64,000 nt of DNA from Arthrospira sp. PCC 9108 (GTDB taxonomy: Bacteria; Cyanobacteriota; Cyanobacteriia; Cyanobacteriales; Microcoleaceae). Each line of letters begins with the position of its first letter. The stretch's first letter is position 1. Where the stretch lies: positions 5,456,501-5,520,500 of the forward strand of contig CP066886.1 in assembly GCA_016745315.1 (NCBI GenBank), written 5' to 3'. A model generated the notes under the pieces. It saw nothing but the letters and a program-made list of their open reading frames with translations, did not search any database and had not been told where the DNA came from. Made by a program: the position numbers and the translations under genes. Positions 35,228-46,500 of this stretch are shown piece by piece.

Positions 35228-36069
35228 ATGGCCAATATTGTGTTTACTTCTCGCAATCAATTAGGAACTCGCCGACGACAACTGCGCCGTCAGCGACGTT
35301 TGAAATTGGTTCGGGTGATGTGGCAGGTTCTGGCGGTCGGAGGTATTTCTGGGGAGTATTTTGGGGAATTAGTCAGCCGATTTGGTTAATTAAAGAAGCT
35401 GAACAGGTCGAGATTAAGGGTAATCAGTTACTTTCTCAGCACAATATTCGCTCACACCTGCCTTTGTCCTATCCTCAATCAGTGTGGCAAATTCAACCAG
35501 CAGCCATTCAACAAGCCTTGCTCGATAATGCTCCTATATCAGAAGCGATCGTGATTCGGCAGGTATTTCCTCCCCGCCTTACTATAGAGGTGACTGAACG
35601 AGAACCTGTGGCGATCGCTCAACCAAGCATAGGAAACACTACCCCAGGAACTGAGCCCACCGTCGGCTGGTTGGATGCTGAAGGTAGTTGGATGCCATTA
35701 TCAAGTTATACTGAGCTAGAACAAACAGGTCAACTGCCAAATCTGAGAGTAATCGGTAACTTTGAACAATATCTACCCCATTGGCAGCAGATGTATAGCG
35801 ATCTGAGTCGCTCCCCGGTTGACATCTATGAAATTGACTGGCAGAATCCGGCTAATATTATTTTAATGACTGAGGTCGGCGAGGTGCATATTGGCTCATA
35901 CAGTACACACTTTTGGGAACAATTGCAGGTTATCGATCGCATGAGAAAATTGCCGGAACAACTTGATGTTAGTCAAGTGGACTACATTGATCTCAGAAAT
36001 CCTAACTCTCCCTTGGTGTTGATGATCTCAGATAAATCATCACTATCCGAGGCTTCCTTCTCCAAGTGA
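35228..36069 (+). CDS. ftsQ: Cell division protein FtsQ, frameshifted near the N-terminus
   Basis: FtsQ is a membrane divisome protein that links early and late division components. The N-terminus from the ATG at 35228 (M-A-N-I-V-F-T-S-R-N-Q-L, then an Arg-rich stretch and the start of a membrane helix) is in one frame. The rest, from about 35356 onward, is in the next: end of the helix (W-G-I-S-Q-P-I-W-L-I), then the POTRA domain (V-E-I-K-G-N-Q-L-L) and the FtsQ domain. Adding one G at a four-G run (35351-35354, or the next at 35363-35366) makes a 280-residue protein. Without it the gene would need a GTG at 35320 and would lose the cytoplasmic tail. ftsZ lies downstream. Confidence 0.88.
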
Positions 36070-36341
36070 ACCCTTGACTATATCTCTGGGTGGTTTAAAT
36101 CATCATTAAACTAACCAGGACTGGGGAGAGGTTCCCAAGGTCAGTATTCATAGCCAGGAACAGCTTAAACTGGAACCAAGAGAAAAATACTTGACCATCT
36201 AGGTGTCACTAACTATCTGAGTCCTACTGTCCTGATCACTGCTATATTAGCGTTCTGGGTTGTTAGTTCAACTTAAACAAACTTAGTTGACTCGGACTTG
36301 TTTAAATATTAAAACTGATTCATCTACCCCAAATACTTAAA

Positions 36342-37625
36342 ATGATGCTTGATAAGAGCAATCTGGGTTCTACCCCAAATAACAACCAACCTGAAGGAAA
36401 AGCCAGCCTGTGGACGGCAGCAGAATCGGCTAACCCCTTTCGCCAAAATGAAGGATTAAACAATCTTAATAATGATGGTAACGCCGTCCCTAACGAACAG
36501 TCCTGGAGTAGTGATATTGTGCCTAGCAACGCTGCCAAAATTAAAGTTATTGGTGTAGGGGGAAGTGGCGGAAATGCCATTAACCGGATGATTGATAGCG
36601 AGGTCTCCGGTGTTGAGTTTTGGGCCGTCAATACCGATGCCCAAGCCCTTACTCAGTCTAAAGCATCTAAACGCCTTCAGGTTGGTCAAAAACTGACCAG
36701 AGGTTTGGGAGCTGGCGGAAATCCGGCGATCGGTCAAAAAGCCGCTGAAGAGTCCCGCGATGAAATCGCCCAAGCCTTAGACGGTGCCGATTTGGTATTT
36801 ATTACCGCTGGTCTAGGTGGCGGCACTGGTACCGGTGGCGCTCCTATTGTCGCCGAAATAGCCAAAGAAGTTGGAGCCTTAACTATTGGCGTAGTTACCC
36901 GTCCTTTCACCTTTGAGGGACGGCGACGCATTTCTCAGGCTGATGAGGGAATTGCCGCCCTTCAAACTCGCGTTGATACCCTCATTGTGATTCCTAACAA
37001 TAAGCTCCTGTCCGTTATTAATGAGCAAACCCCTGTACAGGAAGCCTTCCGCTATGCTGATGATGTATTGCGCCAGGGGGTTCAGGGTATTTCTGATATT
37101 ATTACCATTCCCGGATTGGTGAATGTGGACTTTGCTGATGTCCGCGCCGTTATGGCTGATGCCGGTTCCGCTTTATTGGGTATTGGCATTGGTTCTGGTA
37201 AGTCACGAGCGCGCGAAGCTGCCTTAACTGCTATTTCTTCCCCCTTATTAGAGTCCTCCATTGAGGGAGCGCGGGGAGTTGTATTTAATATTACTGGAGG
37301 TTGTGACCTGACCTTGCATGAGGTCAATGCTGCCGCCGAGACCATTTATGAGGTCGTCGATCCTAATGCTAATATTATTTTTGGAGCCGTCATTGATGAA
37401 CGGATGCAGGGTGAAGTCAAAATTACCGTCATTGCCACCGGGTTCACCGGTGAGGCTAAATCTACTGTTCCCCAATCCGGCAGAGAGGTTCCTTTGTCTC
37501 GACCCATAACTTCTATTCCTCAGCAGCGTACTATACCCACTCCCGCTCCTGAGCCACCACCTCAACCCCAGGAACTTGATATTCCTGATTTTCTCCGCCG
37601 CCGCCGTCCGCCTCCTGGTCGCTAG
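36342..37625 (+). CDS. ftsZ: Cell division protein FtsZ
   Basis: The tubulin-like GTPase that forms the division ring. After a variable tail of about 65 residues, the GTPase domain starts I-K-V-I-G-V-G-G-S-G-G-N-A. The tubulin signature G-G-G-T-G-T-G-G-A-P is at about residues 159-168, and the catalytic T7 loop N-V-D-F-A-D-V-R near 262. The C-terminal peptide L-D-I-P-D-F-L-R-R-R-R, which binds partner proteins, is present. Length 427 is usual for cyanobacteria. It lies 272 bases downstream of ftsQ and is followed by a hairpin terminator. Confidence 0.98.
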   Translation: MMLDKSNLGSTPNNNQPEGKASLWTAAESANPFRQNEGLNNLNNDGNAVPNEQSWSSDIVPSNAAKIKVIGVGGSGGNAINRMIDSEVSGVEFWAVNTDAQALTQSKASKRLQVGQKLTRGLGAGGNPAIGQKAAEESRDEIAQALDGADLVFITAGLGGGTGTGGAPIVAEIAKEVGALTIGVVTRPFTFEGRRRISQADEGIAALQTRVDTLIVIPNNKLLSVINEQTPVQEAFRYADDVLRQGVQGISDIITIPGLVNVDFADVRAVMADAGSALLGIGIGSGKSRAREAALTAISSPLLESSIEGARGVVFNITGGCDLTLHEVNAAAETIYEVVDPNANIIFGAVIDERMQGEVKITVIATGFTGEAKSTVPQSGREVPLSRPITSIPQQRTIPTPAPEPPPQPQELDIPDFLRRRRPPPGR

Positions 37626-37646
37626 AGCATCAAAAATTCCCATCCC

Positions 37647-37686
37647 CCCTCAACCCCTCTGATTATCGGGGGTGGAGGGTTATTTG
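37647..37686 (+). terminator. Terminator after ftsZ
   Basis: CCCTCAACCCC (37647-37657) pairs with GGGGGTGGAGGG (37668-37679) with one mismatch, followed by TTATTTG. It sits about 20 bases past the ftsZ stop. Confidence 0.65.
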
Positions 37687-37812
37687 TGGGAATTTGGCGC
37701 TCAGGGTCATCAGTACACCAAAAGTTAAGCAATAATTAAACTCTGAGCCGCTTTCCGGATCTGAGGTTAGCTTGTAGGTATCAGAAGGGAAATTTATAGT
37801 TGCCATTTAATT

Positions 37813-38858
37813 ATGTCTAGCACTTATAAAAACGGACACGCTTTGGTAATTGGGGTTGGTCAAGATTTACCCAACACGGTTAATGATGCTAAGGGTTTAG
37901 CTGCCATTCTCACCGACCCTTCCAGATGCGCCTATCCACCAGAACAGGTGACATTATTAGTTAATGAAAAAGCCGATCGCCTTCAAGTATTAGAAGCCTT
38001 AGATAACCTAGCTAAAACCACCAATTCCGAGTCAACTGTAGTGATCTATTTTTCCGGTCATGGTTATCAAGTCGCCTCACCTACCGGAGAGTTTTATTAT
38101 CTCATGCCCTATGGTTACAGTATTAATAAACTCTATCAAACCGCCATTAGTGGTCAGGAATTTGCCGAAAAACTTAAAGCTATTACCTCCCAAAAACTGT
38201 TAATTTTATTGGACTGTTGCCATGCGGGAGGGGTGGGAGAAGCCAAAGTACCAGGACTAGAAATCGCTGCCTCTCCTTTACCACCAGAAGCCATCAAGTT
38301 ATTACAAGAAGGCAGAGGAAAAGCCTTGATTGCTTCCTGTCAGGAAGACCAATTATCCTATGTTTATAAACACAAACAATACAGCGAATTTACCCTAGCT
38401 TTAATGGAAGCCTTCTGTGGTTCTGGGGTGGCTAAAAAAGATGGTTCCGTGAGAGTCGCCGATTTAGCTTTACATACTCGCCAGGTCGTCCCCACCCGCA
38501 CCCAAGACCGACAACACCCGGTTTTGCACTATGAAAAGGCTGATAATTTTGTGGTGGCTTATTACGCCGGGGGAAGCATAGAACCCAAAGGGTTGCCATT
38601 TCCCCAAGCCACAGAAGAAGCGGAAACGGAAACGGCGGCTAAGTCTCAACCTTCGGTGGTGTTTGACCAAAAAGACCAAACCGTTGACAATCAAACTAAT
38701 ATTGCTGGAAATGTCGGAGAAATTGGTAAACAGGAAACCCATATTTCTGGGGGTTTAATCAACCCGGTTGGAAGGTTAGCGGTGATGTGATTCAATCACA
38801 GCGAGATGTGGTTATCGGTGCGAAAAAACGGCAAACAAATGACTCGGAAGATGAATAG
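37813..38858 (+). CDS. Caspase-family protease (orthocaspase), frameshifted near C-terminus
   Basis: A peptidase C14 / p20 caspase-like protein. The catalytic His is in I-Y-F-S-G-H-G-Y near residue 82 and the catalytic Cys in L-L-D-C-C-H-A-G-G near 135, so it should be active, probably cutting after basic residues as orthocaspases do. As given, the frame ends at 38790. Adding one G to the five-G run at 38749-38753 extends it to 38858 (348 residues). The regained tail, F-N-Q-P-G-W-K-V-S-G-D-V-I-Q and onward, closely resembles the N-terminus of the next gene, 20 bases downstream. Such caspases often serve as effectors of STAND sensors. Confidence 0.88.
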
Positions 38859-38878
38859 TAATTGGCTGGTAAATAGTC

Positions 38879-41065
38879 ATGGTAGAATCATCAGAGCTTA
38901 ATCACACTCCCCTTGAAGATGACACTAATATTACTGGAGGGTTTAATCAACGTACCTGGGAGGTTAATGGTAATGTTATTCAAGGAAGTTCGGTAACTGT
39001 TTATTTATCTCCTTCTGCTTATACAATACCCACGGAGAAGGAAACTAAGCCGACTCCATTGGGTGATAATCCTTATCGAGGATTAGATGTATTTAGAGAA
39101 GAACATTCTATGTACTTTTTTGGGAGAGAAAAGCAAATTGACCGACTGTGGGAAAAATTCCGCGATTTAAATGAAGATGAATCGGCTTGTCGATTTTTGC
39201 CAATTTATGGAACTTCTGGTTCCGGGAAATCATCATTGACGCGATCGGGTTTAATTCCTGAATTGGATAAAAAACCTTTATTCGCTTATCAAAAAGCTAA
39301 AATTGCCGTATTATTTCCGACTACTCATCCCCTGGAATCTTTGGCGACTGTTTTGGCGCGAATTGTGACTAATGACCCCTCGCCAGTGGAAAAAACGGCA
39401 GAATTTGAACGGGTGTTAAAAAATCGCAGCGATAGGGGAGAGTATGAAGGTTTACGACGCATTGCTAATCAAATCCCCAATATTCATGACTCGCTTCTGG
39501 TGGTGGTGGTTGATCAATTTGAGGAAATTTTTACTCTCTGTAAAGACCCTGAAGAAAGGGAGGCTTTTATTAATAATTTACTCTGTGCGGCGAAGGATGC
39601 AGATCGACAGACTTCGGTTATTGTCACCATGCGGAGTGATTTCTTGCGGGAAACTCAACAATATCCGGGGTTAGATGGGTTATTTTCTACTAATGGCTTT
39701 TTGGTGCCGAGTATGCAGCCAGAAGAGCTAGAAATGGCGATCGCCAAACCCGCAGAACTCGCCGGACATAGCCTCGAGCCTGCAATCATTAAACTATTAA
39801 TTGAACAAACCCAAGGAAGGGAAGGCGCTCTCCCATTGCTTCAGTTTGCATTACAACGCATTTGGGAGGGCTTAGAAGATGGTAGAGAACCCGCAGAAAC
39901 CTTAGAAAAAATTGGAGGGGTGGGGGGTGCTTTAGCGGGAGAAGTACAACGTTTATATGAGTCCCTAACTCCAGAAGACCAAATATTAGCGCGTCGCATT
40001 TTTATAGCTTTAGTCAACCTAGACGAGTCCGAAAAAACCACCCGCCGCCGCGCTCCAGTCTCCGAATTAATTACCAATAAACAGGAAGAACCCGCCATAA
40101 AATCAATTATTAGGCGTTTTTCCGCCAGAGGTGTCCGTTTCCTGTCTACCTCCCAAGACCCCCAGCGAGGTGAAACTCTGGAAGTCACCCACGAAGCGTT
40201 AATTCACAATTGGGATAAGCTACAAGGTTGGTTAAGTGAACGTCGCGAACAATTGCACCAAAAGCAGAAATTCGAGCGATATGCAGAGGAGTGGCGTTCT
40301 CAAAATAAATCCCCAGATTATTTGTTACAAAGTCGCATTCTTAGGGATGCTCAGGAGTTTAGCAAAACGGCTGCTCAGGAAGTGGCATTATCTGAGTTAG
40401 CCACGGAATTTATTAAGGCTAGTCAGCGACAAAAATATCTGAGGATATCACTGCTATTTGTGTTTCCATCCATAGCAGTCTTGTTTATCATTCATTTATC
40501 TTTGATCTATTTGACAGAAAGACTTTTAGCTGAGGAAAATTGTCAGCCTACTCCCATATTAAAACATTTATTATGGTATCGGCTCAAAACTGGTGAAAAT
40601 AATTTGGAAAGAATTTCTCTCTGTGGTAAGTATCTCAATGGGATTAATTTTGAAGGAGCCGAACTTTCAGGAGCTAACTTTCAAGAAGCTAGGCTAAATG
40701 GTGCTAATTTGCGTCAAGCAGTGTTGCTGGATGCTAATTTACAGGGAGCAAGACTTTACAAAGCAGATTTATATAATGCTTTTCTTATTAGTGCTAACCT
40801 AATAGGTGCTAACTTAGAATCAGCTAATTTAGAATCTGCAATAATGCACAATGCTAAATTACAGGGTGCTGATTTACGAAATGCCGATTTACAGAATGCT
40901 GATTTACAGAATGTCGATTTACGAGAAGTAGACTTAACACAAACTACAGGTCTTAGCCAACATCAAATAGAGTCAGCTATCCTGTGTAATACAAAATTAC
41001 CTGATTATTTGTTGTCAGTAGAATCAAAACATCTGGAAAATAGAGATTGTCATAGATTCAATTAA
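38879..41065 (+). CDS. STAND ATPase with N-terminal shared motif and C-terminal pentapeptide repeats
   Basis: A 728-residue protein. The N-terminal motif (N-I-T-G-G-F-N-Q-R-T-W-E-V-N-G-N-V-I-Q, residues about 18-36) resembles the tail of the upstream caspase. The STAND ATPase follows, with Walker A Y-G-T-S-G-S-G-K-S-S-L near 115, Walker B V-V-V-V-D-Q-F-E-E-I-F near 210 and a winged-helix region near 380. A membrane segment (LLFVFPSIAVLFIIHLSLIY) lies near 525-545, and pentapeptide repeats at about 585-690 replace the usual WD40 or TPR sensor. It probably senses a signal through its C-terminus and activates the caspase. Confidence 0.88.
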   Translation: MVESSELNHTPLEDDTNITGGFNQRTWEVNGNVIQGSSVTVYLSPSAYTIPTEKETKPTPLGDNPYRGLDVFREEHSMYFFGREKQIDRLWEKFRDLNEDESACRFLPIYGTSGSGKSSLTRSGLIPELDKKPLFAYQKAKIAVLFPTTHPLESLATVLARIVTNDPSPVEKTAEFERVLKNRSDRGEYEGLRRIANQIPNIHDSLLVVVVDQFEEIFTLCKDPEEREAFINNLLCAAKDADRQTSVIVTMRSDFLRETQQYPGLDGLFSTNGFLVPSMQPEELEMAIAKPAELAGHSLEPAIIKLLIEQTQGREGALPLLQFALQRIWEGLEDGREPAETLEKIGGVGGALAGEVQRLYESLTPEDQILARRIFIALVNLDESEKTTRRRAPVSELITNKQEEPAIKSIIRRFSARGVRFLSTSQDPQRGETLEVTHEALIHNWDKLQGWLSERREQLHQKQKFERYAEEWRSQNKSPDYLLQSRILRDAQEFSKTAAQEVALSELATEFIKASQRQKYLRISLLFVFPSIAVLFIIHLSLIYLTERLLAEENCQPTPILKHLLWYRLKTGENNLERISLCGKYLNGINFEGAELSGANFQEARLNGANLRQAVLLDANLQGARLYKADLYNAFLISANLIGANLESANLESAIMHNAKLQGADLRNADLQNADLQNVDLREVDLTQTTGLSQHQIESAILCNTKLPDYLLSVESKHLENRDCHRFN

Positions 41066-41079
41066 CCATAAAAAATTAG

Positions 41080-43449
41080 TTAATTATGAATATATTTAGC
41101 ATAGCGTTGAGAACTACCAGAAAATTTTGTGTTTCGTATTTCAATTTTTCTACCATCTCTAAGTTGATATATACCATCAGGCATTTTTTCAAGAAAATCA
41201 GAACTTTCTATCTCGATATCTTCAGATGATTGTGTGGTGTGAAACTCTCCTAATGCTTCGGCTGCTAAGGCTGCTACTTTTTCGTCTGCTTCTTGTATAG
41301 CCTTAATTAAAATGCCTGTGGCTAACTTTTGATATTTCTGAATCCTGAGTAGGCTTTTGGCTGCGGAAACGTGCTTTTTCAAAATGGGTTGAGGTTCAAC
41401 ACTGGCTAGGTTGTTGATATATGATGATTTGATTTGCTCAATAATCTCCTGATTCCTTAAATTAAAACCAGCTTTTTCTAAGGTGGTTTTGGCGGATTTT
41501 ACGATGTCATTAACAAGGGATTCCTTAACTGTTTCTGGGTCGTCCCAACTTTTTTCGAGTTCCTGTAAACAAGCCACCAGAGCTAGTATGCCTTCGGTTC
41601 TGGGGGAGCGATCGCTAAAATTTTGCCGGCTGATATTTAGCTCAACGGCTTCGATTTCTCCGGCGGCGATTTTGCCCTTTAAAATATTGTCGAAATCATT
41701 TAGAATTTCATCGAATTTATTGTTGAGTTTGGGATAATTGTTAGACATAGTGGCTTGACTCCTAGGTGTTGAAATTGTCGGTAAAGTTGATTGATATGTT
41801 TCTGGTTCTATGCTGTGACTGTGCCAAGTATTTGATAAGCCATGATCTGAGGCTTTATCCGGTACATAACTGGCTGCTGATGGACTGTCACAATCACAAT
41901 TGAGAGCGGCTGATAAAGCGGGATTAAAAGTATCATCAGCCTGGGAATAATCGATGATTTGAGAGTGGGATGCTACCTGATTATTAACCTGTCTGAGGGT
42001 AGCAATGGCGTTCCAAGCATCAACTAAGCCGTAACCTGTGGCTAAGTCGCGACCGGGACCGGCTGTTGGTCGGCTGAAATGGTAATTAGAAAAACCCTTG
42101 ACTACATCGATCGCACTTTTCTCTAAAATCCTTTTAGCCAACGCCGGAGATAAACCGGGATCCAACTGTTTTAATAACGCACAAACCCCCGCCACTTGGG
42201 GCGCAGCCGCTGATGTACCACTAAAAGCCGCCCAGCCATCATTGGCTTCGGTTCCATCCTCAAATTCAGCACAGGCGATATCAGTCCAAGAGCCAGGCGG
42301 CACAGGTAGCATAATATAGGCGGCGTGGGGGCGCTGTCCCACCAACCCACAGACATCGGGAACCTGTCGCCCTCGATAAACTGGACTGTAGAATGCACTG
42401 GAATAGTTACTCGCTTCTAACTCTCCCTTTGTGGGTCCGTTAAGATGCTTATAAACTCCCCCAGCAGCGATCGCATCTGGGTGTTGAGCCGGAAAAGACC
42501 AGTGACCATTTCCCGCCGAAAAAATCACAGTTATTCCCCGCCGCACCGCATCGGCTACTAAGGTGGCTAAGACCTTATTATAAGGTGAAAGTTCCGAACT
42601 TCTCTGATTTGAACCCCAGCTACAGGAGATAATATCAGGTCGTTGAGCGATCGCCGTCCTGAAAGCAGCAATAGAATTAACATTGCGGGATTTACCAGCG
42701 ATCGCCACATCAGCTTTAACCATGATAAAATCAACTCCCGGAGCCACTGCAAATAAATTAGCAGATTCTCCAGTTCCGTGACCGTTTGCATCAATATCTT
42801 TATCCGTCGAACCCGGGGCGAGAATCACCTGACCCTGATAGTTATGGTGAGTAAAAAACGGGTGATTATACCACCCAGAATCCACCATTACTACTTTCAC
42901 ACCCCGACCGTCAATTCCCCCATCATGAGTCTGGTTGGCATTTAGAGCCTTGGCTAAACAATCGGGTACAGATAAATATTGCGAGACTGCTGGCGGCGGA
43001 AAAGCAGAGGGAACATTCGACCCCAAATAAGAAACAGGCTCATTAATGGCTACCCCTACCAGTTCTGTATTCCAACTGCTTTGAGAAATATCAATTTCCC
43101 CAGAGGGTTTATCATCAACCGAATCAATAAAATGAGCCGTGCTAGGCTGATAAAACTCTTTAATTACCTGATATTCAACATGGGCGAGAGTCGTCTGGAA
43201 AGACTGCTCATAAAGCTCAGGAGAGCCGGAAATACTGATAGATGCGCGACCAATGGAGAGGACATTAAATCCGGTACTCTGGAGCCTTTCTGCTGTGTAT
43301 TCAATCAGCCGCGGATCAGCATCAAATTGGGTGACATTTTCACTGGTAACTAAGGTGGGCGTAGAAAGCAGAGACTCTCCCGATGCCGATCGCACTACAG
43401 CTTCAGCATAGACCAAATCTGGGAGTTCCTGCCTAACTTGGCCATCCAT
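41080..43449 (-). CDS. Subtilisin-like serine protease (S8 family) with C-terminal extension
   Basis: A 789-residue protease. The catalytic triad is visible: Asp in V-V-M-V-D-S-G-W near residue 190, His in D-A-N-G-H-G-T-G near 225, and Ser in F-S-G-T-S-A-A-A-P near 410, with the oxyanion Asn in F-S-A-G-N-G near 312. Residues 1-170 look like a propeptide or regulatory domain. After about residue 490 there is a low-complexity linker and a helical region of about 220 residues with no match I know. No signal peptide is visible, so it may act inside the cell. It is convergent with the STAND/caspase pair, only 14 bases apart. Confidence 0.88.
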   Translation of the reverse strand: MDGQVRQELPDLVYAEAVVRSASGESLLSTPTLVTSENVTQFDADPRLIEYTAERLQSTGFNVLSIGRASISISGSPELYEQSFQTTLAHVEYQVIKEFYQPSTAHFIDSVDDKPSGEIDISQSSWNTELVGVAINEPVSYLGSNVPSAFPPPAVSQYLSVPDCLAKALNANQTHDGGIDGRGVKVVMVDSGWYNHPFFTHHNYQGQVILAPGSTDKDIDANGHGTGESANLFAVAPGVDFIMVKADVAIAGKSRNVNSIAAFRTAIAQRPDIISCSWGSNQRSSELSPYNKVLATLVADAVRRGITVIFSAGNGHWSFPAQHPDAIAAGGVYKHLNGPTKGELEASNYSSAFYSPVYRGRQVPDVCGLVGQRPHAAYIMLPVPPGSWTDIACAEFEDGTEANDGWAAFSGTSAAAPQVAGVCALLKQLDPGLSPALAKRILEKSAIDVVKGFSNYHFSRPTAGPGRDLATGYGLVDAWNAIATLRQVNNQVASHSQIIDYSQADDTFNPALSAALNCDCDSPSAASYVPDKASDHGLSNTWHSHSIEPETYQSTLPTISTPRSQATMSNNYPKLNNKFDEILNDFDNILKGKIAAGEIEAVELNISRQNFSDRSPRTEGILALVACLQELEKSWDDPETVKESLVNDIVKSAKTTLEKAGFNLRNQEIIEQIKSSYINNLASVEPQPILKKHVSAAKSLLRIQKYQKLATGILIKAIQEADEKVAALAAEALGEFHTTQSSEDIEIESSDFLEKMPDGIYQLRDGRKIEIRNTKFSGSSQRYAKYIHN

Positions 43450-43533
43450 ATTTTTTTTTGCAAGCTAAAATTACTACCGAACACTCCCATTATCCCACAT
43501 TTAATCAGCCATCAGGAATCATTTTACAAAACT

Positions 43534-46500
43534 TTACATTAACTCTCGAATCTGATCCAATAGTTCAGTCATGGAAATCCGACCCGATAGAAATTTGAGG
43601 GTGAGATGTTGAGTTAAACCCTGTAAGTCTGTGGGGATATGTTGAATGGGGGAACTGTTAGGTTTGGTATCAGGAGAAGTTTTAAATAAACCAGAATTGT
43701 CTAAAACCAGAATCGGCGGAATTGTTAAATCATCATGCTGAGAATTACCCAGGTTAACTAAAGCCTCTAAAGCGTTTCGGAGAATGGGGGAAGTTTGATG
43801 GCGCACACAAATCAGCAATAAATCGACACTCTGATACTGTAATTGTTGCATAATTTCTTCCCAGGTTCTCCCCATAGTTCCCCGAAATCCTGCTGTTTGT
43901 AGATACTGAATCAAGGCTTGCTCAATTTTGCTGGTTTGGTCAGCCGGGGGATAAAAATTCGCCCTTTGATTACTTCCATCATCATCTAGGTTTACTAAGT
44001 CTGGTAATGTCAACAAATCCACCACCAAAATATGAGATTTCCAACTCATCCCCGCCGCCACTTGAATCACCTGTAAAAGACCTGGGTCAGCTTGTCGCCT
44101 CCTAGACCCCATATAAGTCTGGCTAATTTGAGGTAATAGACAGGGGAAAACGGATAATCCTTGAATTTGATTGGCTGCTTGAGTTGTGGGTGTGTCTAGG
44201 GTGACTATGGGAAGATTAGCTAGATGTTTTTCATCTTTCAATTCCAGCAAAAATGCCATGGGGTCATCAAGGTAATTAATAGACTCTAAAACCATAACAT
44301 TAGGATGCCAAATTCTCGCCAGTAGTTCCGCCTGACCCAAATCATCAGCTTCCAAAATCCGACAATGGGAAGTTTGAGAAGTGTCGTTAATGGGTGATGG
44401 CAAGTTTTTGTCGGTTAAACTACCTGCTAAACCTTGGTTTAATTCGTCGTGGTCAACTGGATTTAACCACAGGACTGTTAATCTCTTAATTGGTGCGATC
44501 GAGGGGGTTTTTTCCAGTTGATTAATCACTAACTTTAAATCTGACTTCTCGACAGGTAAACTCAGAAAACCATCACAGGTTACTTTCATAGCCCGCTTTT
44601 TTTCCCCTAAAGTAGCTGTAATAAATACGGGAATTTGACAGGTATCTACATCGGCTTTCAGCAAGGTTAGCACATCCCAACCTGATAAAAGTGGCAGTAA
44701 AGGATTGAGAAAAATCATCCGAGGTTGCAACCTTCTGGCTTTTTCTAAAGCCTCGGTTCCGGTCCTGGCGACGATGGCTCGATAACCCAATTTGGAGAGT
44801 TTATCACTCAAATCATGAATATATTTGGGGGCGGCTTCGACAATCAAAGTTAACCGAGATTGTCCCTTAGTGGTGGGACGAGATAAATTGGTTTTAGGGG
44901 ATGGAGAGGATGGAGAAACCTCGGATTTTTCCCAGTCTAATTTATCTGATTTCCAGCCGTTGACGGGAGGGACGGGAGGCAAAAGTAAGGTAAACTCAGT
45001 GCCTTTTCCTTTGTGGGAAATAAAGCTAATATCTCCACCATGAAGCCGGGCTAATCTTTGACAGAGAACTAATCCTAAACCTGTGCCTTCAAATTGACGA
45101 GTTAGGGGACTTTCTAGCTGTTGGAACTTTTCAAAAATCAGATGTTGTTTTTGTTCGGGAATGCCAATACCTGTATCCCAAACTGTAAACACGATCCAAT
45201 CCTCCCAACGGTTAACCCGTAAACCCATGGAACCACCATCAGGAGTAAATTTAAAGGCATTAGAAATTAGGTTGATTAGCATCTGGCGTAGACGCAATTC
45301 GTCGGCTTCAATAGTTTCTAGTCCGGGTTCGATTTCGATGCTAAATTTTTGGCTACCTAAGCTAGATTGACTATCCTTAATATCACCCTGCTGGTGCAGG
45401 TGCAGGACGGCTTCTAAAGCGCGATCGCATACGGTTTGAATGTTCACACCTTCGGGAGTTAGTTCTAACTGTCCGGTCTCAATGCGGGTTAAATCTAAGA
45501 TATCATTAACCACCATCATCAGATGTCGTCCGCTTTGGTGGATCAGTTTGGCGTATTTAGCTTGGCGATCGCTTAATTCCCCCAAGGCTTTATCTTTCAG
45601 CAAACTAGACAACCCCAAAACCGCCGTCAAGGGAGTTTTCAGTTCATGGCTAATACAGGCTAAAAACTCATCTTTGAGTCGATTTAGTTGGATTAAATCC
45701 GCATTTTTAGCGGTCAACTCTTGAGCGACTCGATATTGTTCTGTGATATCCTGAGCAATAATTAACCACCATTTATCAAAGCATTCTGTTAAACTTGGCT
45801 GTACCAAAGTCTGGCGGGTAAATTGCCACACTCGCTGCTGTTTGGATTGTGGACAAATACAGATATATGTTTCCGAATTAGACCCGATATCGCACCAGTT
45901 AGGGATATCGGAGATACACTCGTCTAACTGGCTGGTGTTGGGGTTAACCGCTGTGGTGGAGGAGATGGACGACCCTGGCATTGGGGAAGCCATGGTAGAA
46001 TCGTCAGAGTTGCCACTGAGACGGACATGGGTTTTAGTGGAGTTGGGAACCCATTGGTTGACTGTTTCAGCGGCTTGCTGCAAGACTTCTGGTTCATTTC
46101 CGACCTGTTGCACCCAAGCCGTATTCTGCCCCAGGATTTCCCCGTTTTGGGTTTGAATCATCATGGGTAGTGGCAATTGGTCTAGGAGTTGCAACAGGGA
46201 ACCGAGAAACGAATCAAACCCCCCTTTCTGGACGGGTGACTGATATTCCGCCAATTGGACTGGCTGACTAACTAGATATGGCAGTAGTTTGGCTAAGTCA
46301 ATCAGCCCCAAAAATTCCTGTTTTTGATTAATGATAGCCAGAGGGGACATACCCTCTGTTTGATGATTCTTACCGGATTGACAATAATAGGGATGCCATC
46401 CTAAATCATAACCAATTTGCTGCAAATAAGCCCAAAATTCTGGCCAATCTAAATAAGCGGGAATTAGAAGCAAGGGTTTAATGAGGCGATCGCTTAGATC

